A DNA stretch of 64,000 bases from Prauserella isguenensis (GCF_014191605.1 NZ_JACHWU010000002.1:124001-188000); one strand, 5' to 3'; positions 1 to 8,838 are shown, counted from the stretch's first letter. Made by a program: numbers and translations. Notes: generated by a model from the sequence alone, not told the origin.

Positions 1-771
1 GGGGAACCGCCGAGACCGCCGAGCGCGTGGTCGGCGTCGGTGACGTTCGCGTGGCGGGCGATGTTGAAGATCAAGCACGTGCCGGAGCAGCTGTTCGACG
101 TCACGGCGTTCCCGGTGATCATGACCCTCATGTTCACCTACCTGTTCGGCGGTGCGCTGGCGGGTTCGCCGGAGGAGTACCTGCAGTACCTGCTGCCGGG
201 CGTACTGGTGATGAGCGTCGCGATGATCACGATGTACACCGGAGTCGGGTTGAACGCCGACATCCAGAAAGGCGTGTTCGACCGGTTCCGCACGCTGCCG
301 ATCTGGCGGCCGTCCGCGCTGGTGGGCGCGGTGATCGGCGACGTGTGCCGTTATTCGCTGGCCTCGGTCGTGATCATCGTGCTGGGCCTGGCTCTCGGGT
401 ACCGGCCCGGTGGCGGGCTGGTCGGCGTGCTGGCCGGCGTGGGGCTGCTGCTGGTGTTCTCGTTCGCGTTCTCGTGGATCTGGACGTTGCTCGGCCTGCT
501 CCTGCGGTCGGAACGGTCGGTGATGGGGGTCAGCGCCATGGTGCTGTTCCCGCTGTCGTTCCTCAGCAACGTGTTCGTCGACCCGCGGACGATGCCGTCC
601 TGGCTCCAGGGGTTCGTCGACGTCAATCCGATCGCGCACCTGGTCGCGGCGGTGCGTGGCGCGCTGAGCGGGCAGTGGGACGGGTCGGCGACGCTGTGGA
701 TGTTCGTCTCGGCCGGGATCATCCTCGCGATCTTCGGCCCGCTGACCATGCGGATGTACAACCGGAAGTGA
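1..771 (+). CDS. ABC-2 type permease, DrrB-like (5' truncated by window edge)
   Basis: Membrane subunit of an ABC-2 exporter of the daunorubicin-resistance (DrrB) type, probably exporting a drug or lipid together with an ATPase gene lying just upstream of the window. The frame is open to base 1. The first in-window start is a GTG at base 40, but codons before it continue the same frame, so the true start is probably outside. About six hydrophobic segments are visible. The C-terminal part has the family's VNPIAHLVAAVRGAL stretch, and the gene ends at a TGA after MRMYNRK. Family assignment is firm; the substrate is unknown. Confidence 0.85.
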   Translation, partial: GEPPRPPSAWSASVTFAWRAMLKIKHVPEQLFDVTAFPVIMTLMFTYLFGGALAGSPEEYLQYLLPGVLVMSVAMITMYTGVGLNADIQKGVFDRFRTLPIWRPSALVGAVIGDVCRYSLASVVIIVLGLALGYRPGGGLVGVLAGVGLLLVFSFAFSWIWTLLGLLLRSERSVMGVSAMVLFPLSFLSNVFVDPRTMPSWLQGFVDVNPIAHLVAAVRGALSGQWDGSATLWMFVSAGIILAIFGPLTMRMYNRK

Positions 772-849
772 CGCCGGCGGCGGGCCGTCGACCCGCCGTA
801 TGAGCGAGGCACGCGCACACCGACACGGCGGAGCAGGACACGCGCGCGG

Positions 850-2169
850 TCAGGCGCTGCGGAAGAACCGGTCGAGTACGCGCGTGCCGAACTTGAGCGC
901 GTCCACGGGGACCCGCTCGTCGACGCCGTGGAACAGCGCCGAGAAATCCAGGTCGGCGGGCAGCTGCAGGGGAGCGAACCCGAAGTTGCGGATGTCGAGC
1001 CGCTGAAACGCCTTGGCGTCGGTGCCCGCCGACAGCATGTAGGGCAGGGTGCGCGAGCCGGGGTCCTCGGCCGTGACGGCGGCGCTCATGGCGTCGACGA
1101 GCGCGCCGTCGAACGTCGTCTCGACCGGCGGCAACTCCATCCACTCCCGCTCGACGTCGGGGCCGAGCAGCTCGTCGAGCTCCCGGTCGAAGGCATCCAG
1201 CCTGCCGGGGAGGATGCGGCAATCGACGGACGCCTCGGCGACCGACGGGATCACGTTGGCCTTGTAACCGGCCGTGAGCATCGTCGGGTTGGCCGTGTCG
1301 CGCAGCGTCGCGCCGATCATCCTGGAGATGTTTCCGAGCTTGGCGACGCTGCCCTCGAGGTCGTCCTCCGGGAACTCCCAACCGGTGATCTCCGTGACCC
1401 CGTCCAGGAACTCCCGCACCGAGTCGGACACGACGAGCGGGAAGCGGTGGTTGCCGAGCTTCGCGACGGCCTCGGAGAGCTTCGTGACGGCGTTGTCGCG
1501 GTGGATCATCGAGCCGTGACCCGCCGTGCCGCGCACGCGCAGGGTCATCCAGCGGATGCCGCGCTGGGCCGTCTCAACCAGGTAGGCCCGCACGTCGTCC
1601 TTCAGCGTGACGGAGAATCCCCCGACCTCGCTGATCGCCTCGGTGGCACCTTCGAAGAGCTCGGGCCGGTTCGACACCAACCACTGCGCGCCGTACTTGC
1701 CGCCCGCCTCCTCGTCGGCGAGGAAAGCGAAGATCATGTCGCGGGGCGGGACGATGCCCTCACGCTTGTAGTGGCGTGCGAGGGCGAGCGTCATGCCCAC
1801 CATGTCCTTCATGTCGACCGCGCCGCGGCCCCAGACGTAGCCGTCCTGCACCGCACCCGAGAACGGGTGCACGGACCACTCGGCGGGGTCGGCCGGCACG
1901 ACGTCCAGGTGGCCGTGCACGAGCAGCGCGCCACGGGTGGGGTCGGCGCCGGGCAGGCGTGCGACGACGTTGTGCCGGTTCGTCCCGCCCGACTCGACGT
2001 AGCTGATCTCGTAGCCGACCTCGGTGAGCTTCTCGGCGACGTACTCGGCCGCCGCGCGTTCGCCGACGACCGTGTCCGGGTCGCCCGTGTTGGTGGTGTC
2101 GATGCGGATGAGCTCGCTGGTGAGAGTCACGGCCTCGTCGGCGGCCGCCTCGATGAGGTTCTCGGTCAC
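850..2169 (-). CDS. M20 family metallopeptidase (ArgE/DapE/carboxypeptidase type)
   Basis: Predicted cytoplasmic zinc peptidase/deacylase of 439 residues, the usual M20 length. The metal-binding and catalytic motifs are intact: HGHLDVVPA (His85, Asp89... zinc site), GRGAVDM with bridging Asp119, and DEEAGG with catalytic Glu153/154. A lid domain with the GTAGHGS stretch follows. Start is GTG with a GGAAGGG-like ribosome site directly upstream. It converges on the DrrB-like gene and diverges from the tRNA genes. Family members hydrolyse N-acyl amino acids or dipeptides; the exact substrate cannot be read from sequence. Confidence 0.9.
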   Translation of the reverse strand: MTENLIEAAADEAVTLTSELIRIDTTNTGDPDTVVGERAAAEYVAEKLTEVGYEISYVESGGTNRHNVVARLPGADPTRGALLVHGHLDVVPADPAEWSVHPFSGAVQDGYVWGRGAVDMKDMVGMTLALARHYKREGIVPPRDMIFAFLADEEAGGKYGAQWLVSNRPELFEGATEAISEVGGFSVTLKDDVRAYLVETAQRGIRWMTLRVRGTAGHGSMIHRDNAVTKLSEAVAKLGNHRFPLVVSDSVREFLDGVTEITGWEFPEDDLEGSVAKLGNISRMIGATLRDTANPTMLTAGYKANVIPSVAEASVDCRILPGRLDAFDRELDELLGPDVEREWMELPPVETTFDGALVDAMSAAVTAEDPGSRTLPYMLSAGTDAKAFQRLDIRNFGFAPLQLPADLDFSALFHGVDERVPVDALKFGTRVLDRFFRSA

Positions 2170-2235
2170 GGGCCCTTCCTATCACTGAGACCGTTGGTGC
2201 AGGTGAGACACATGGGGTCGGCAAGGCGGACCCCC

Positions 2236-2266
2236 TGTGCACGAGGGTCGCCGTGTCCGCTACTCT
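2236..2266 (+). promoter_or_regulatory. Promoter of first tRNA-Leu
   Basis: A TACTCT -10 box at 2261-2266 lies 12 bases before the tRNA 5' end. A TGTGCAC block starts exactly 25 bases upstream of the -10 start. The same arrangement (TGAGCAC ... GTCCGCTACTCT) recurs before the second copy, so the conserved bases are probably the -35 and -10 elements. Confidence 0.6.
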
Positions 2267-2278
2267 ATTCGCCAGCAA

Positions 2279-2362
2279 GTCCGAGTGGCGGAATGGCAGA
2301 CGCGCTAGCTTGAGGTGCTAGTGCCCGTAAAGGGCGTGGGGGTTCAAGTCCCCCCTCGGACA
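2279..2362 (+). tRNA. tRNA-Leu (anticodon GAG)
   Basis: Class II tRNA of 84 nt with no encoded CCA. Acceptor stem GTCCGAG pairs with CTCGGAC, discriminator A2362. The anticodon arm has loop TTGAGGT, giving anticodon GAG, which reads CUC/CUU. The long variable arm is GCCC/GGGC closed by GTAAA. T-arm GGGGGTTCAAGTCCCCC is perfect. It differs from the copy at 2913-2996 by a single base (A2331 versus C2965). Confidence 0.97.
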
Positions 2363-2869
2363 CACAGCGTGAGGCGCGACCCAGTATGAGGCGCGCATGC
2401 GTACGAGGCGTAGTGCTTCGAGGTGTACGGTCCCGTCGATCCGATCTTCGTCCGGGTTCGTGGTGCGCCCGTGACCGATGGTGCGGCCCGGAGGGCGCAG
2501 CGCCGACGAGGGCCGAGTGGGGGTCCGCGCGGTCGTGCTCTCACGGCAATGCGCGGAGGAAACAGCGCAATTCATGGGTCGCGGCTCCGGGTCCGGGCAT
2601 GCGACTTCTCGCGACGACGAATCCCGTTCCGTGAATGCGATTCGTAAATCGATACCGTCTCGTTCCTGTACCGATTTCGGAATTCGCGCCGCCTCGCTCG
2701 GCTCCGATGTGGAAAGTCCCGAACGAGCGCCGCGAGAGAACGCCACCGGGCCACGCACAGGAACGAACGGCTCACCGGCCTCGGACATCGCCGCGCGGGC
2801 ATCGGTGCGGCCGTCGAGGCGGGCGAGACCCGCGGCGATCGGGCCGGTCGGAGCTCGCCGCGGTCCCCC
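2363..2869 (+). other. Intergenic spacer between tRNA-Leu copies; no gene seen
   Basis: About 500 bases without a convincing gene. Open frames on both strands are arginine-rich GC-skew frames. The minus-strand ones that end in the peptide RGDLNPHALYGH are only antisense translations of the tRNA. I found no integrase, repeat border or partial tRNA. Confidence 0.7.
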
Positions 2870-2900
2870 TGAGCACGGCGCGCGGTGCGTCCGCTACTCT
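2870..2900 (+). promoter_or_regulatory. Promoter of second tRNA-Leu
   Basis: TACTCT at 2895-2900 and TGAGCAC at 2870-2876, with the same 25-base offset as before the first tRNA-Leu. The shared GTCCGCTACTCT core shows that the promoter was duplicated with the gene. Confidence 0.6.
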
Positions 2901-2912
2901 GTCCGTCGGCAA

Positions 2913-2996
2913 GTCCGAGTGGCGGAATGGCAGACGCGCTAGCTTGAGGTGCTAGTGCCCGTAACGGGCGTGGGGGTTCAAGTCCCCCCTCGGACA
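2913..2996 (+). tRNA. tRNA-Leu (anticodon GAG), second copy
   Basis: 84 nt, identical to the first copy except C2965 in the variable arm, which lengthens that stem to GCCCG/CGGGC. Anticodon is again GAG. A strong terminator follows 19 bases downstream. Confidence 0.97.
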
Positions 2997-3015
2997 CGAT
3001 CGAGCACCATCGACC

Positions 3016-3051
3016 AACCCATCCGGGGTTTTCCGGATGGGTTGCTTTTTT
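3016..3051 (+). terminator. Intrinsic terminator after tRNA-Leu
   Basis: Perfect 11-bp stem (AACCCATCCGG at 3016-3026, CCGGATGGGTT at 3033-3043), 6-base loop, then GC and six T residues (3046-3051). It is the only classical U-tract terminator I noticed in the window. Confidence 0.9.
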
Positions 3052-3138
3052 GCCGTGCCGACGACGTTTCGGGGCCGAAGCGCACCTCCCGCGTTCGCGA
3101 GACGGTGCGGGCCTCGTCCGAATCGGGCGGTCACCGTT

Positions 3139-3167
3139 TTGTCCGCGGGAGTCACGCGGAATAGACT
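3139..3167 (+). promoter_or_regulatory. Sigma-70-like promoter of the metP/metS pair
   Basis: TTGTCC (3139-3144), a 17-base spacer, and TAGACT (3162-3167), about 50 bases before the ATG at 3218. Spacing and sequence fit a housekeeping actinobacterial promoter. Inferred only. Confidence 0.5.
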
Positions 3168-3217
3168 TCGTCCGGTATGAGCGCACCACGCTCCACGGTC
3201 GAGACCGAGGAGGACCG

Positions 3218-4765
3218 ATGACCGATAACGCCGGCTCGGGGCCGGGCACACAGACCGAGGAAACCCGGCGTGGTGGGTTCACCAGCCGGCGGGTCTTCAT
3301 CCTCGCCGCCATCGGGTCCGCGGTCGGGCTCGGGAACATCTGGCGCTTCCCGTACGTCGCGTACGAGAACGGCGGGGGCGCGTTCATCCTGCCGTACATC
3401 GTCGCGCTGTTGACCGCGGGAATTCCGTTCCTCCTGCTGGACTACGGACTGGGTCACCGGTTCCGGGGGTCGGCGCCGCTGTCCTTCGCCCGCGCCCGTA
3501 AACGCATCGAGGCCCTGGGCTGGTGGCAGGTCCTGATCTGCTTCTTCATCGCCGTCTACTACGCGGCCGTGCTCGCCTGGGCGGTGCGGTACACGTTCTT
3601 CTCGGTGAACAAGGCCTGGGGCGATGACCCTGAGGGCTTCTTCTTCGACGACTTCCTGAACCTGGGTGAGCCGGGCGTGGCCTTGGAGTTCACACCCGGT
3701 GTGCTGGTGCCGCTGCTCGTGGTGTGGGTGGCGCTGATCGTGATCATGGCCCTGGGTGTGCAGCGGGGTATCGGCACCGTGGCGATGGTCTTCATCCCCG
3801 TCCTGGTGCTGGCGTTCCTCGCCCTCGTGGTGCAGGCACTGTTGCTGCCGGGCTCCGGCGGCGGGCTGGCGGCGCTGTTCACGCCCGCGTGGGAGGCCCT
3901 GCTGGAGCCGGGCGTCTGGGCGGCTGCCTTCGGGCAGATCTTCTTCTCGCTGTCGATCGGGTTCGGTATCATGATCACTTACGCGTCGTACGTGCGGCGC
4001 AAGACCGACATGACCGGGTCGGCGATGGTGGTCGGCTTCTCGAACTCCGGCTTCGAACTGCTGGCCGGTATCGGGGTGTTCGCCGCGCTCGGGTTCATGG
4101 CGCAGGCTTCCGGGGTGGCCGTCGGTGAGGTCGCCTCCGACGGCATCGGCCTGGCCTTCGTCGCGTTCCCCGCCATCATCAGTGAGGCACCGGCCGGGGC
4201 GCTGCTCGGTGTGCTGTTCTTCGGCTCGCTCGTGATCGCCGGGCTGACGTCGCTCATCAGCGTGCTCGAGGTCGTGATCTCCGGTGTGCGGGACAAGTTC
4301 GAGCTGTCCCGCCTGACCGCGACCCTGTCCGTGGTGGTCCCCACCGCGCTGGTGAGCCTGGTGCTGTTCTCGACCACCAGCGGCATGTACGTGCTCGACA
4401 TCGTGGACCACTTCATCAACCAGTTCGGCATCCTGCTGGTCGCCGTGGTGAGCATGCTGGTGCTGGCGTGGGGTGTGCGCCTGTTGCCGGAGTTGATCCG
4501 GCACCTCAACCACCACGGCTCGATCCCGGTGGGCCCGGCGTGGAAGCTGCTCGTCAGTGTGGTGGCCCCGCTGGCCCTGCTGTACGTGCTCGTCCGGCAG
4601 CTCGTCACCGACATCAGCACGCCGTACGAGGACTATCCGGCGTGGATGCTGGCCACGTTCGGCTGGGGCGTCGTCGTCGGTGTGATCGTCGTGGCGGCCC
4701 TCGCATCGTTGGCGCCGTGGAAGCCGCAGACACGGCTGGACCTGACCGAGGAGGAGGTGCGCTGA
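3218..4765 (+). CDS. metP: Sodium:neurotransmitter symporter family transporter (MetP-like)
   Basis: Na+-coupled amino-acid importer of the NSS family, 515 residues with about 12 membrane segments. The N-terminus carries the family signature AAIGSAVGLGNIWRFPY, which forms the Na+ and substrate site. An upstream in-frame extension exists, but the ATG at 3218 has a GAGGAGG ribosome site, and the extension would run through the promoter region. The stop overlaps the start of a 37-residue membrane peptide (TGATG). In Corynebacterium glutamicum, MetP with small subunit MetS imports methionine and alanine; this pairing supports the same role, although the substrate is inferred. Confidence 0.88.
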   Translation: MTDNAGSGPGTQTEETRRGGFTSRRVFILAAIGSAVGLGNIWRFPYVAYENGGGAFILPYIVALLTAGIPFLLLDYGLGHRFRGSAPLSFARARKRIEALGWWQVLICFFIAVYYAAVLAWAVRYTFFSVNKAWGDDPEGFFFDDFLNLGEPGVALEFTPGVLVPLLVVWVALIVIMALGVQRGIGTVAMVFIPVLVLAFLALVVQALLLPGSGGGLAALFTPAWEALLEPGVWAAAFGQIFFSLSIGFGIMITYASYVRRKTDMTGSAMVVGFSNSGFELLAGIGVFAALGFMAQASGVAVGEVASDGIGLAFVAFPAIISEAPAGALLGVLFFGSLVIAGLTSLISVLEVVISGVRDKFELSRLTATLSVVVPTALVSLVLFSTTSGMYVLDIVDHFINQFGILLVAVVSMLVLAWGVRLLPELIRHLNHHGSIPVGPAWKLLVSVVAPLALLYVLVRQLVTDISTPYEDYPAWMLATFGWGVVVGVIVVAALASLAPWKPQTRLDLTEEEVR

Positions 4766-4878
4766 TGGGCGTCTCGGCCGTCGTGATGATGGTGGTCGCG
4801 ATCGTGGTGATCTGGGGTGGCCTCGCGTTGTCGATCGTCAATCTGGTCCGGCGGAGTCCGGAGGACGGAGAGGACTAG
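4765..4878 (+). CDS. metS: Small membrane subunit of methionine/alanine importer (MetS-like)
   Basis: A 37-residue peptide: one hydrophobic helix (about residues 4-27) followed by a short charged tail, VRRSPEDGED. Its ATG overlaps the stop of the symporter gene, and GAGGAGGTG upstream is a good ribosome site, so the two are translationally coupled. Small one-helix partners of this type follow NSS importers in actinobacteria (MetS of C. glutamicum). It is easily missed because of its size. Confidence 0.75.
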   Translation: MGVSAVVMMVVAIVVIWGGLALSIVNLVRRSPEDGED

Positions 4879-4934
4879 GCCGCCGCTGGCTCGGGACCGG
4901 CGGCACGGCGTGTGCCGCTGCGTAGAAGCTCGAC

Positions 4935-4972
4935 GAGTCCCGTCCGGAGCGGGGCGGCTCCGGACGGGACTC
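4935..4972. terminator. Bidirectional hairpin between metPS and eutH
   Basis: Perfect 16-bp inverted repeat (GAGTCCCGTCCGGAGC at 4935-4950, its complement at 4957-4972) with a 6-base loop, between convergent genes. There is no T tract, as is usual in high-GC hosts. Confidence 0.75.
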
Positions 4973-5048
4973 GGGGGTCGGCCGTCGGACGGCCGTCAGC
5001 CGGCCGCGTGTGCTGCGGCGTCGTGGCGGCTCGTCGTGACGTCGCGGT

Positions 5049-6287
5049 TCACTTGGTGGCCGGTTCGGTATCCTCCTCGGCGTTCTCCTGCTGTTCCTCG
5101 GCGGCGAGCGCCGCCACGGCAGGCTTGGTGATCAGCACGGCCAACCCGATCGCGAGTACGCCGCCCACCAGCTTGCCGATCAGCAGGGGCAGAATGAGGT
5201 TCGGCTGGAAGTTCGCCGTGAAGGCGAGGTGGTCGCCCACCAGGAACGCCGCGCAGACGGCGAACGCGATGCACAGCACCTTGTCCTTGGGCGGCATGTC
5301 GCGAATCAGGCGGAACAGTGCCAGCACGTTCGCCACCGCGGCCAGCAGACCGGCCGTGCCCTCGGAACTCATGCCGACCCGGCGCCCCAGCGCGCCCAAC
5401 GGTCGGGCGAGGCCCTTGCGCAGCACGTACACCATGGGGAAGGCGCCGGCCAGCATGATGCCGATGTTGCCCGCCACCTCGAGGGCGCGGTACTGGTCCT
5501 CGGAGTCGGCGATGATCGGGTCGAACCCGAAGCCGCCGAACACGGCGGAGAACACACCCGTGAAGTGCTCGATGATGCTGACCGCCAGCACGAGCTTCAG
5601 CGCCGCGTCGAGGATCCGTCCGAACCAGATGAACAGGCGGATCATGAACTTCGGCGCGAACCACAGCGCCGCCGCGAGCGCTACGACGAACACCGCGAGC
5701 GGCAACAGGTTCAGCAGTATCGAACCCGTGTCCAAACCGGACAGCGCGGTGTCGGAGGCGCTGTCGGCGGACACCTCGCCCCGTACCGTGGTCGACGACG
5801 CCGCCAGGATCGTCGTGGTGACGAGCACGCCGACCGGGATGGCGAGGACACCGGACATCACGCCGAGCGCCATGTATCGGTGGTCCCGCTTGTGCAACAT
5901 GGCCAGACCGACGGGGATGGTGAAGATGATGGTGGCGCCCGCCATGTAGCCGACGACGGTGGCCATGATCCAGCCACCGGTACTGGCGGCCGTTTCCTGC
6001 GCCAACTGGTAGCCGCCCATGTCGACGGCGATCAGGCTCGTCGCGGCGATCGCCGGGTCCGCGCCGATCGCGTCGAACAGCGGCCCGGCGACGGACTCGA
6101 CGAGTGCGGACAGATACGGGATGGCCGCCATGATCCCGGCGACCGGGATGAAGATGGCGCCGATCGAGTGCAGGCCTTCCTTGAACTCTTTGCCGAGGCC
6201 GTGCTCGTCGTCGCGGATCGACGCCATGGCGCCGATCACGACGAACACCATCATGATGTAGATGATCAGGTTCCCGAAGGACTCCAC
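5049..6287 (-). CDS. eutH: EutH family ethanolamine permease
   Basis: Polytopic inner-membrane protein of 412 residues, homologous over its length to EutH, the ethanolamine transporter of eut operons. About ten hydrophobic segments are visible, with a short charged C-terminal tail. GTG start with a very strong AAGGAGGAGG ribosome site. It is the second gene of a two-gene unit, 31 bases after a flavoprotein oxidase. No eutBC, eutA or microcompartment gene is in the window, so EutH here probably feeds another pathway for ethanolamine or a related amino alcohol. The function is inferred from family only. Confidence 0.85.
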   Translation of the reverse strand: MESFGNLIIYIMMVFVVIGAMASIRDDEHGLGKEFKEGLHSIGAIFIPVAGIMAAIPYLSALVESVAGPLFDAIGADPAIAATSLIAVDMGGYQLAQETAASTGGWIMATVVGYMAGATIIFTIPVGLAMLHKRDHRYMALGVMSGVLAIPVGVLVTTTILAASSTTVRGEVSADSASDTALSGLDTGSILLNLLPLAVFVVALAAALWFAPKFMIRLFIWFGRILDAALKLVLAVSIIEHFTGVFSAVFGGFGFDPIIADSEDQYRALEVAGNIGIMLAGAFPMVYVLRKGLARPLGALGRRVGMSSEGTAGLLAAVANVLALFRLIRDMPPKDKVLCIAFAVCAAFLVGDHLAFTANFQPNLILPLLIGKLVGGVLAIGLAVLITKPAVAALAAEEQQENAEEDTEPATK

Positions 6288-6318
6288 GCGTCCTCCTCCT
6301 TCCGGTGGGGAGACGGGG

Positions 6319-7581
6319 TCAGCGCAGGAGCGGACGCAGATGGTCGTTCAGGTACACGCCGTCCGGGTCGAACTCCCGGCGCACGGCGAGGAACGTGTCG
6401 AACTCGGGGAACAGCTGCTCCAGCCGGTCCCGCGTCATGAAGTGGATCTTGCCCCAGTGCGGCCGGGCCTGGTACTGCTGCAACCGCTCGTCGACGGCGC
6501 GCAGGAACGGCCAGTAGTCCGTGCCGGGTGCGCCTGACACGGAGATCACCATCGTGTCGCGACGGTAGTTCGGCGACAGGTAGGCCTCGTCGGCGGCGGT
6601 CCAGCGCACCTCGATGGGATAGAGCTGGTCGGGGAACTCGTCGAGCATCAGCCGGCGGATCTTGTTGAGCGCCTCCAGCCCGTACTCGGCAGGCACCATG
6701 TACTCCATCTCGTGGAAGGGTTCGTCGTACCCGCCGGGGTAGACCCGGTAGGCGCGGTCGGTGCGGTTGCCGACGTCGTCGGAGACGAGGCCGTCCGGTT
6801 CGGTGACCTCGACCTCGTCGTAGATCTTGACGTAACAGTGGTTGTGCATCGGCTGGTCGGGAGGCGCAGGCAGCTGATACAGGTCGACCGAGTGGTCGGC
6901 CGGGCACCAGAAGAACGAGAAGTGCCGATGGTTCGCGATCAGCTCGTCCCAGGATTCCTCGATCTCCTGCCACGGCCGGTAGCTGATCTCCTCGGCGATG
7001 TAATACCTGGGGGAGACCTCGAGTTCCACCTCGAGCATCACGCCGAGCGTGCCGAGCGCGACCTGTGCCGCGCGGAGCTCCCGCATCCGGTCCTCGCCGA
7101 TCTCGACGACCTCGCCGCGGCCGTCGACCAGGCGTACCCGGCGCATCGCCGCGGACATGTTCGGCAGTTCGATACCGGAGCCGTGCGTGGCCGTCGCGAG
7201 CGCACCGGCGATGACCTGTTTGTCGATGTCGCCCTGGTTGGACAGTGAGAGCCCGGCCTCCCACAGCGGCTCGCCGAGCCTGCCGACCGTGGTGCCGGCC
7301 AGCGCCGTGGCCCGTAACCGCTGCGGATCGGTCGCCGTCACGCCGCTGAGCTGCGTCAGGTCGAGCATGAGTCCGCCGGTCGGAACGATCGGGGTGAACG
7401 AGTGGCCGGTTCCGGCGACGCGCACGTTCATGCCCTGCCGGACCGCGTAGCGGACGGCGTCGACCACTTCGGCTTCGTCCCGCGGCTGGGCGTACATCGA
7501 CGCGGTGACGGTGTGGTTGCCCGCCCAGTTGGTCCATACCCGGTCGTAGCTGGTGGGTGCGGACAGCGATGGCTCGGTCAC
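6319..7581 (-). CDS. FAD-linked lactone/alditol oxidase (D-arabinono-1,4-lactone oxidase family)
   Basis: Flavoprotein oxidase of 420 residues. An N-terminal FAD-binding fold carries AGTGHSFTPI, whose His60 is the expected covalent FAD attachment residue of this family. The C-terminal substrate domain ends with PHWGKIHF, the usual HWGK motif. I chose the GTG at 7581 (MTEPSLSAPT) because homology starts there and GGAG lies about 10 bases upstream; a longer frame to 7680 is arginine/proline-rich noise. It is cotranscribed with eutH. The family oxidises sugar lactones or polyols and makes H2O2; the substrate here is unknown. Confidence 0.85.
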   Translation of the reverse strand: MTEPSLSAPTSYDRVWTNWAGNHTVTASMYAQPRDEAEVVDAVRYAVRQGMNVRVAGTGHSFTPIVPTGGLMLDLTQLSGVTATDPQRLRATALAGTTVGRLGEPLWEAGLSLSNQGDIDKQVIAGALATATHGSGIELPNMSAAMRRVRLVDGRGEVVEIGEDRMRELRAAQVALGTLGVMLEVELEVSPRYYIAEEISYRPWQEIEESWDELIANHRHFSFFWCPADHSVDLYQLPAPPDQPMHNHCYVKIYDEVEVTEPDGLVSDDVGNRTDRAYRVYPGGYDEPFHEMEYMVPAEYGLEALNKIRRLMLDEFPDQLYPIEVRWTAADEAYLSPNYRRDTMVISVSGAPGTDYWPFLRAVDERLQQYQARPHWGKIHFMTRDRLEQLFPEFDTFLAVRREFDPDGVYLNDHLRPLLR

Positions 7582-8094
7582 GTGAATGCTCCGATCTCGT
7601 GCAGCGGATATCGGTCGGCGCCGCGGCCCGCGTCCCCGCGCATGGGGTGCGGGCGGGACAGCGCGAGCCGGCACCGGCACCCGGAGGTCCGGGGCCGGTC
7701 AGGACGCGCCGACCAGGGCATGCCGCGTCCGGGAGCGGGCGTGGAGCGGGCGTCCGGGTGCCCTGCCGAGGCTCCGGCGACCGGGCCAGGGACATGTGGG
7801 TCGGCCCGGGTGTGCCGGCGGTGGCCCGACGTCGTCGTCATGGACCTGCTCCCGATAACTCGTCGGGTCCGCGCGCCGGGGACGAGGTGTTCGACGCTGA
7901 ACACGGCCCGGCGGCGGCCCGGGTGGACGGCGGCGCAGGAAACATAAAACAACCAAATTTAAATGACAAGTCCGTGTGAAGTCGGGTGTGACGGCTACGC
8001 CGAATCGGTGCCGTACCGTGACAGGCGGGCCGTGCGCCTTCGTCCGCACGTTCGACCGAGCCTGGACCACGTCGTGAACAGAGGAAACGCAACG
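7582..8094. promoter_or_regulatory. Divergent control region of the oxidase-eutH and GntR genes
   Basis: A 513-base gap without a gene. It contains an AT-rich island at 7941-7968 (AACATAAAACAACCAAATTT and following bases), striking in this GC-rich sequence. The island is a likely promoter/operator shared by the two directions. No clear palindrome was found. Confidence 0.4.
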
Positions 8095-8838
8095 GTGTCG
8101 AGTTTTGCTGCGTATCTGCGGTTGGACGCCACCGAAGGTCCGGGCCTGCCGCAGAACGTGGCGCGGCAGCTGGAGACCGCGGTCGCCGTCGGACTGCTCA
8201 GTCACGGCGACAGGCTGCCCCCGGAGTCGGAGCTGGCGGCCGAACTGGGCATCTCGACCGGCACGCTTCGGCAGGCGCTGGAACGGCTGCGCCAGCGCGG
8301 TGTGATCGAGACCCGCCGCGGCCGCGGTGGCGGCAGCTTCGTGCGGAGCGCCACGCAGCCGCCGCCCGAGGCCGTGCTGAACCGGCTGCGCGAGCGCAGC
8401 GCCGACTCGCTCCGCGACCTCGGTGACGCCTGCGCGGCGGTGATCGGTGGCGCCGCACGGCTGGCAGCCCAGCGCGCCGCGGGTGACGACGTGGAGCACC
8501 TGCGGTCACTGGCCGAACACTTCCGCCGCGCCGAGACCGCCGACGAGCGGCGGCGCGCGGACAGTCGTTTCCATATCGAGATCGGTGTGATCGCTCACTC
8601 CGCCCGGCTCACGCAGTCGATCGTGCATCTCCACGACGAGTTGGCGTCGTTGTTCTGGATGGTCGGCGGCGAGGCCGATCATCACCCGGTGACGGAGAGC
8701 GCGCACGCTGCGCTCATCTCTGCGATCGACGGTGCCGACGCGGACACGGCGCGTGACGTGGTGATGCGGAACGTCGAAGGACGCGTGCAGTACCTGCTCG
8801 ATCTGCACCTGGACCTGGCGGTGCGCGATGAACCATGA
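8095..8838 (+). CDS. FadR/GntR family transcriptional regulator
   Basis: 247-residue repressor. An N-terminal winged helix (about residues 14-80) contains GDRLPPESELAAELGIS and the GTLRQALERLRQRGVIE recognition helix region. A C-terminal all-helical FCD-type effector domain follows, with the DSRFHIEIG stretch and later histidines that usually bind a metal and a carboxylate ligand. Start chosen at GTG 8095, with AGAGGAAA eight bases upstream. It is divergent from the oxidase-eutH pair and directly followed by a Cache-type sensor, so it most likely controls this local module. Confidence 0.85.
   Translation: MSSFAAYLRLDATEGPGLPQNVARQLETAVAVGLLSHGDRLPPESELAAELGISTGTLRQALERLRQRGVIETRRGRGGGSFVRSATQPPPEAVLNRLRERSADSLRDLGDACAAVIGGAARLAAQRAAGDDVEHLRSLAEHFRRAETADERRRADSRFHIEIGVIAHSARLTQSIVHLHDELASLFWMVGGEADHHPVTESAHAALISAIDGADADTARDVVMRNVEGRVQYLLDLHLDLAVRDEP

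Noticed and set aside
2279-2996. attL/attR of an integrated element
   Set aside because: Both tRNA copies are full length with promoters and the spacer has no mobile-element gene; att duplications normally copy only a tRNA 3' end.
3050-3217. N-terminal extension of the MetP-like symporter
   Set aside because: It would start next to the tRNA terminator and include the promoter. The ATG at 3218 has a strong ribosome site and matches the family start.
2318-3251. Minus-strand open frames ending in the peptide RGDLNPHALYGH / RGDLNPHARYGH
   Set aside because: They are antisense translations of the two tRNA-Leu genes, a well-known source of spurious hypothetical proteins.
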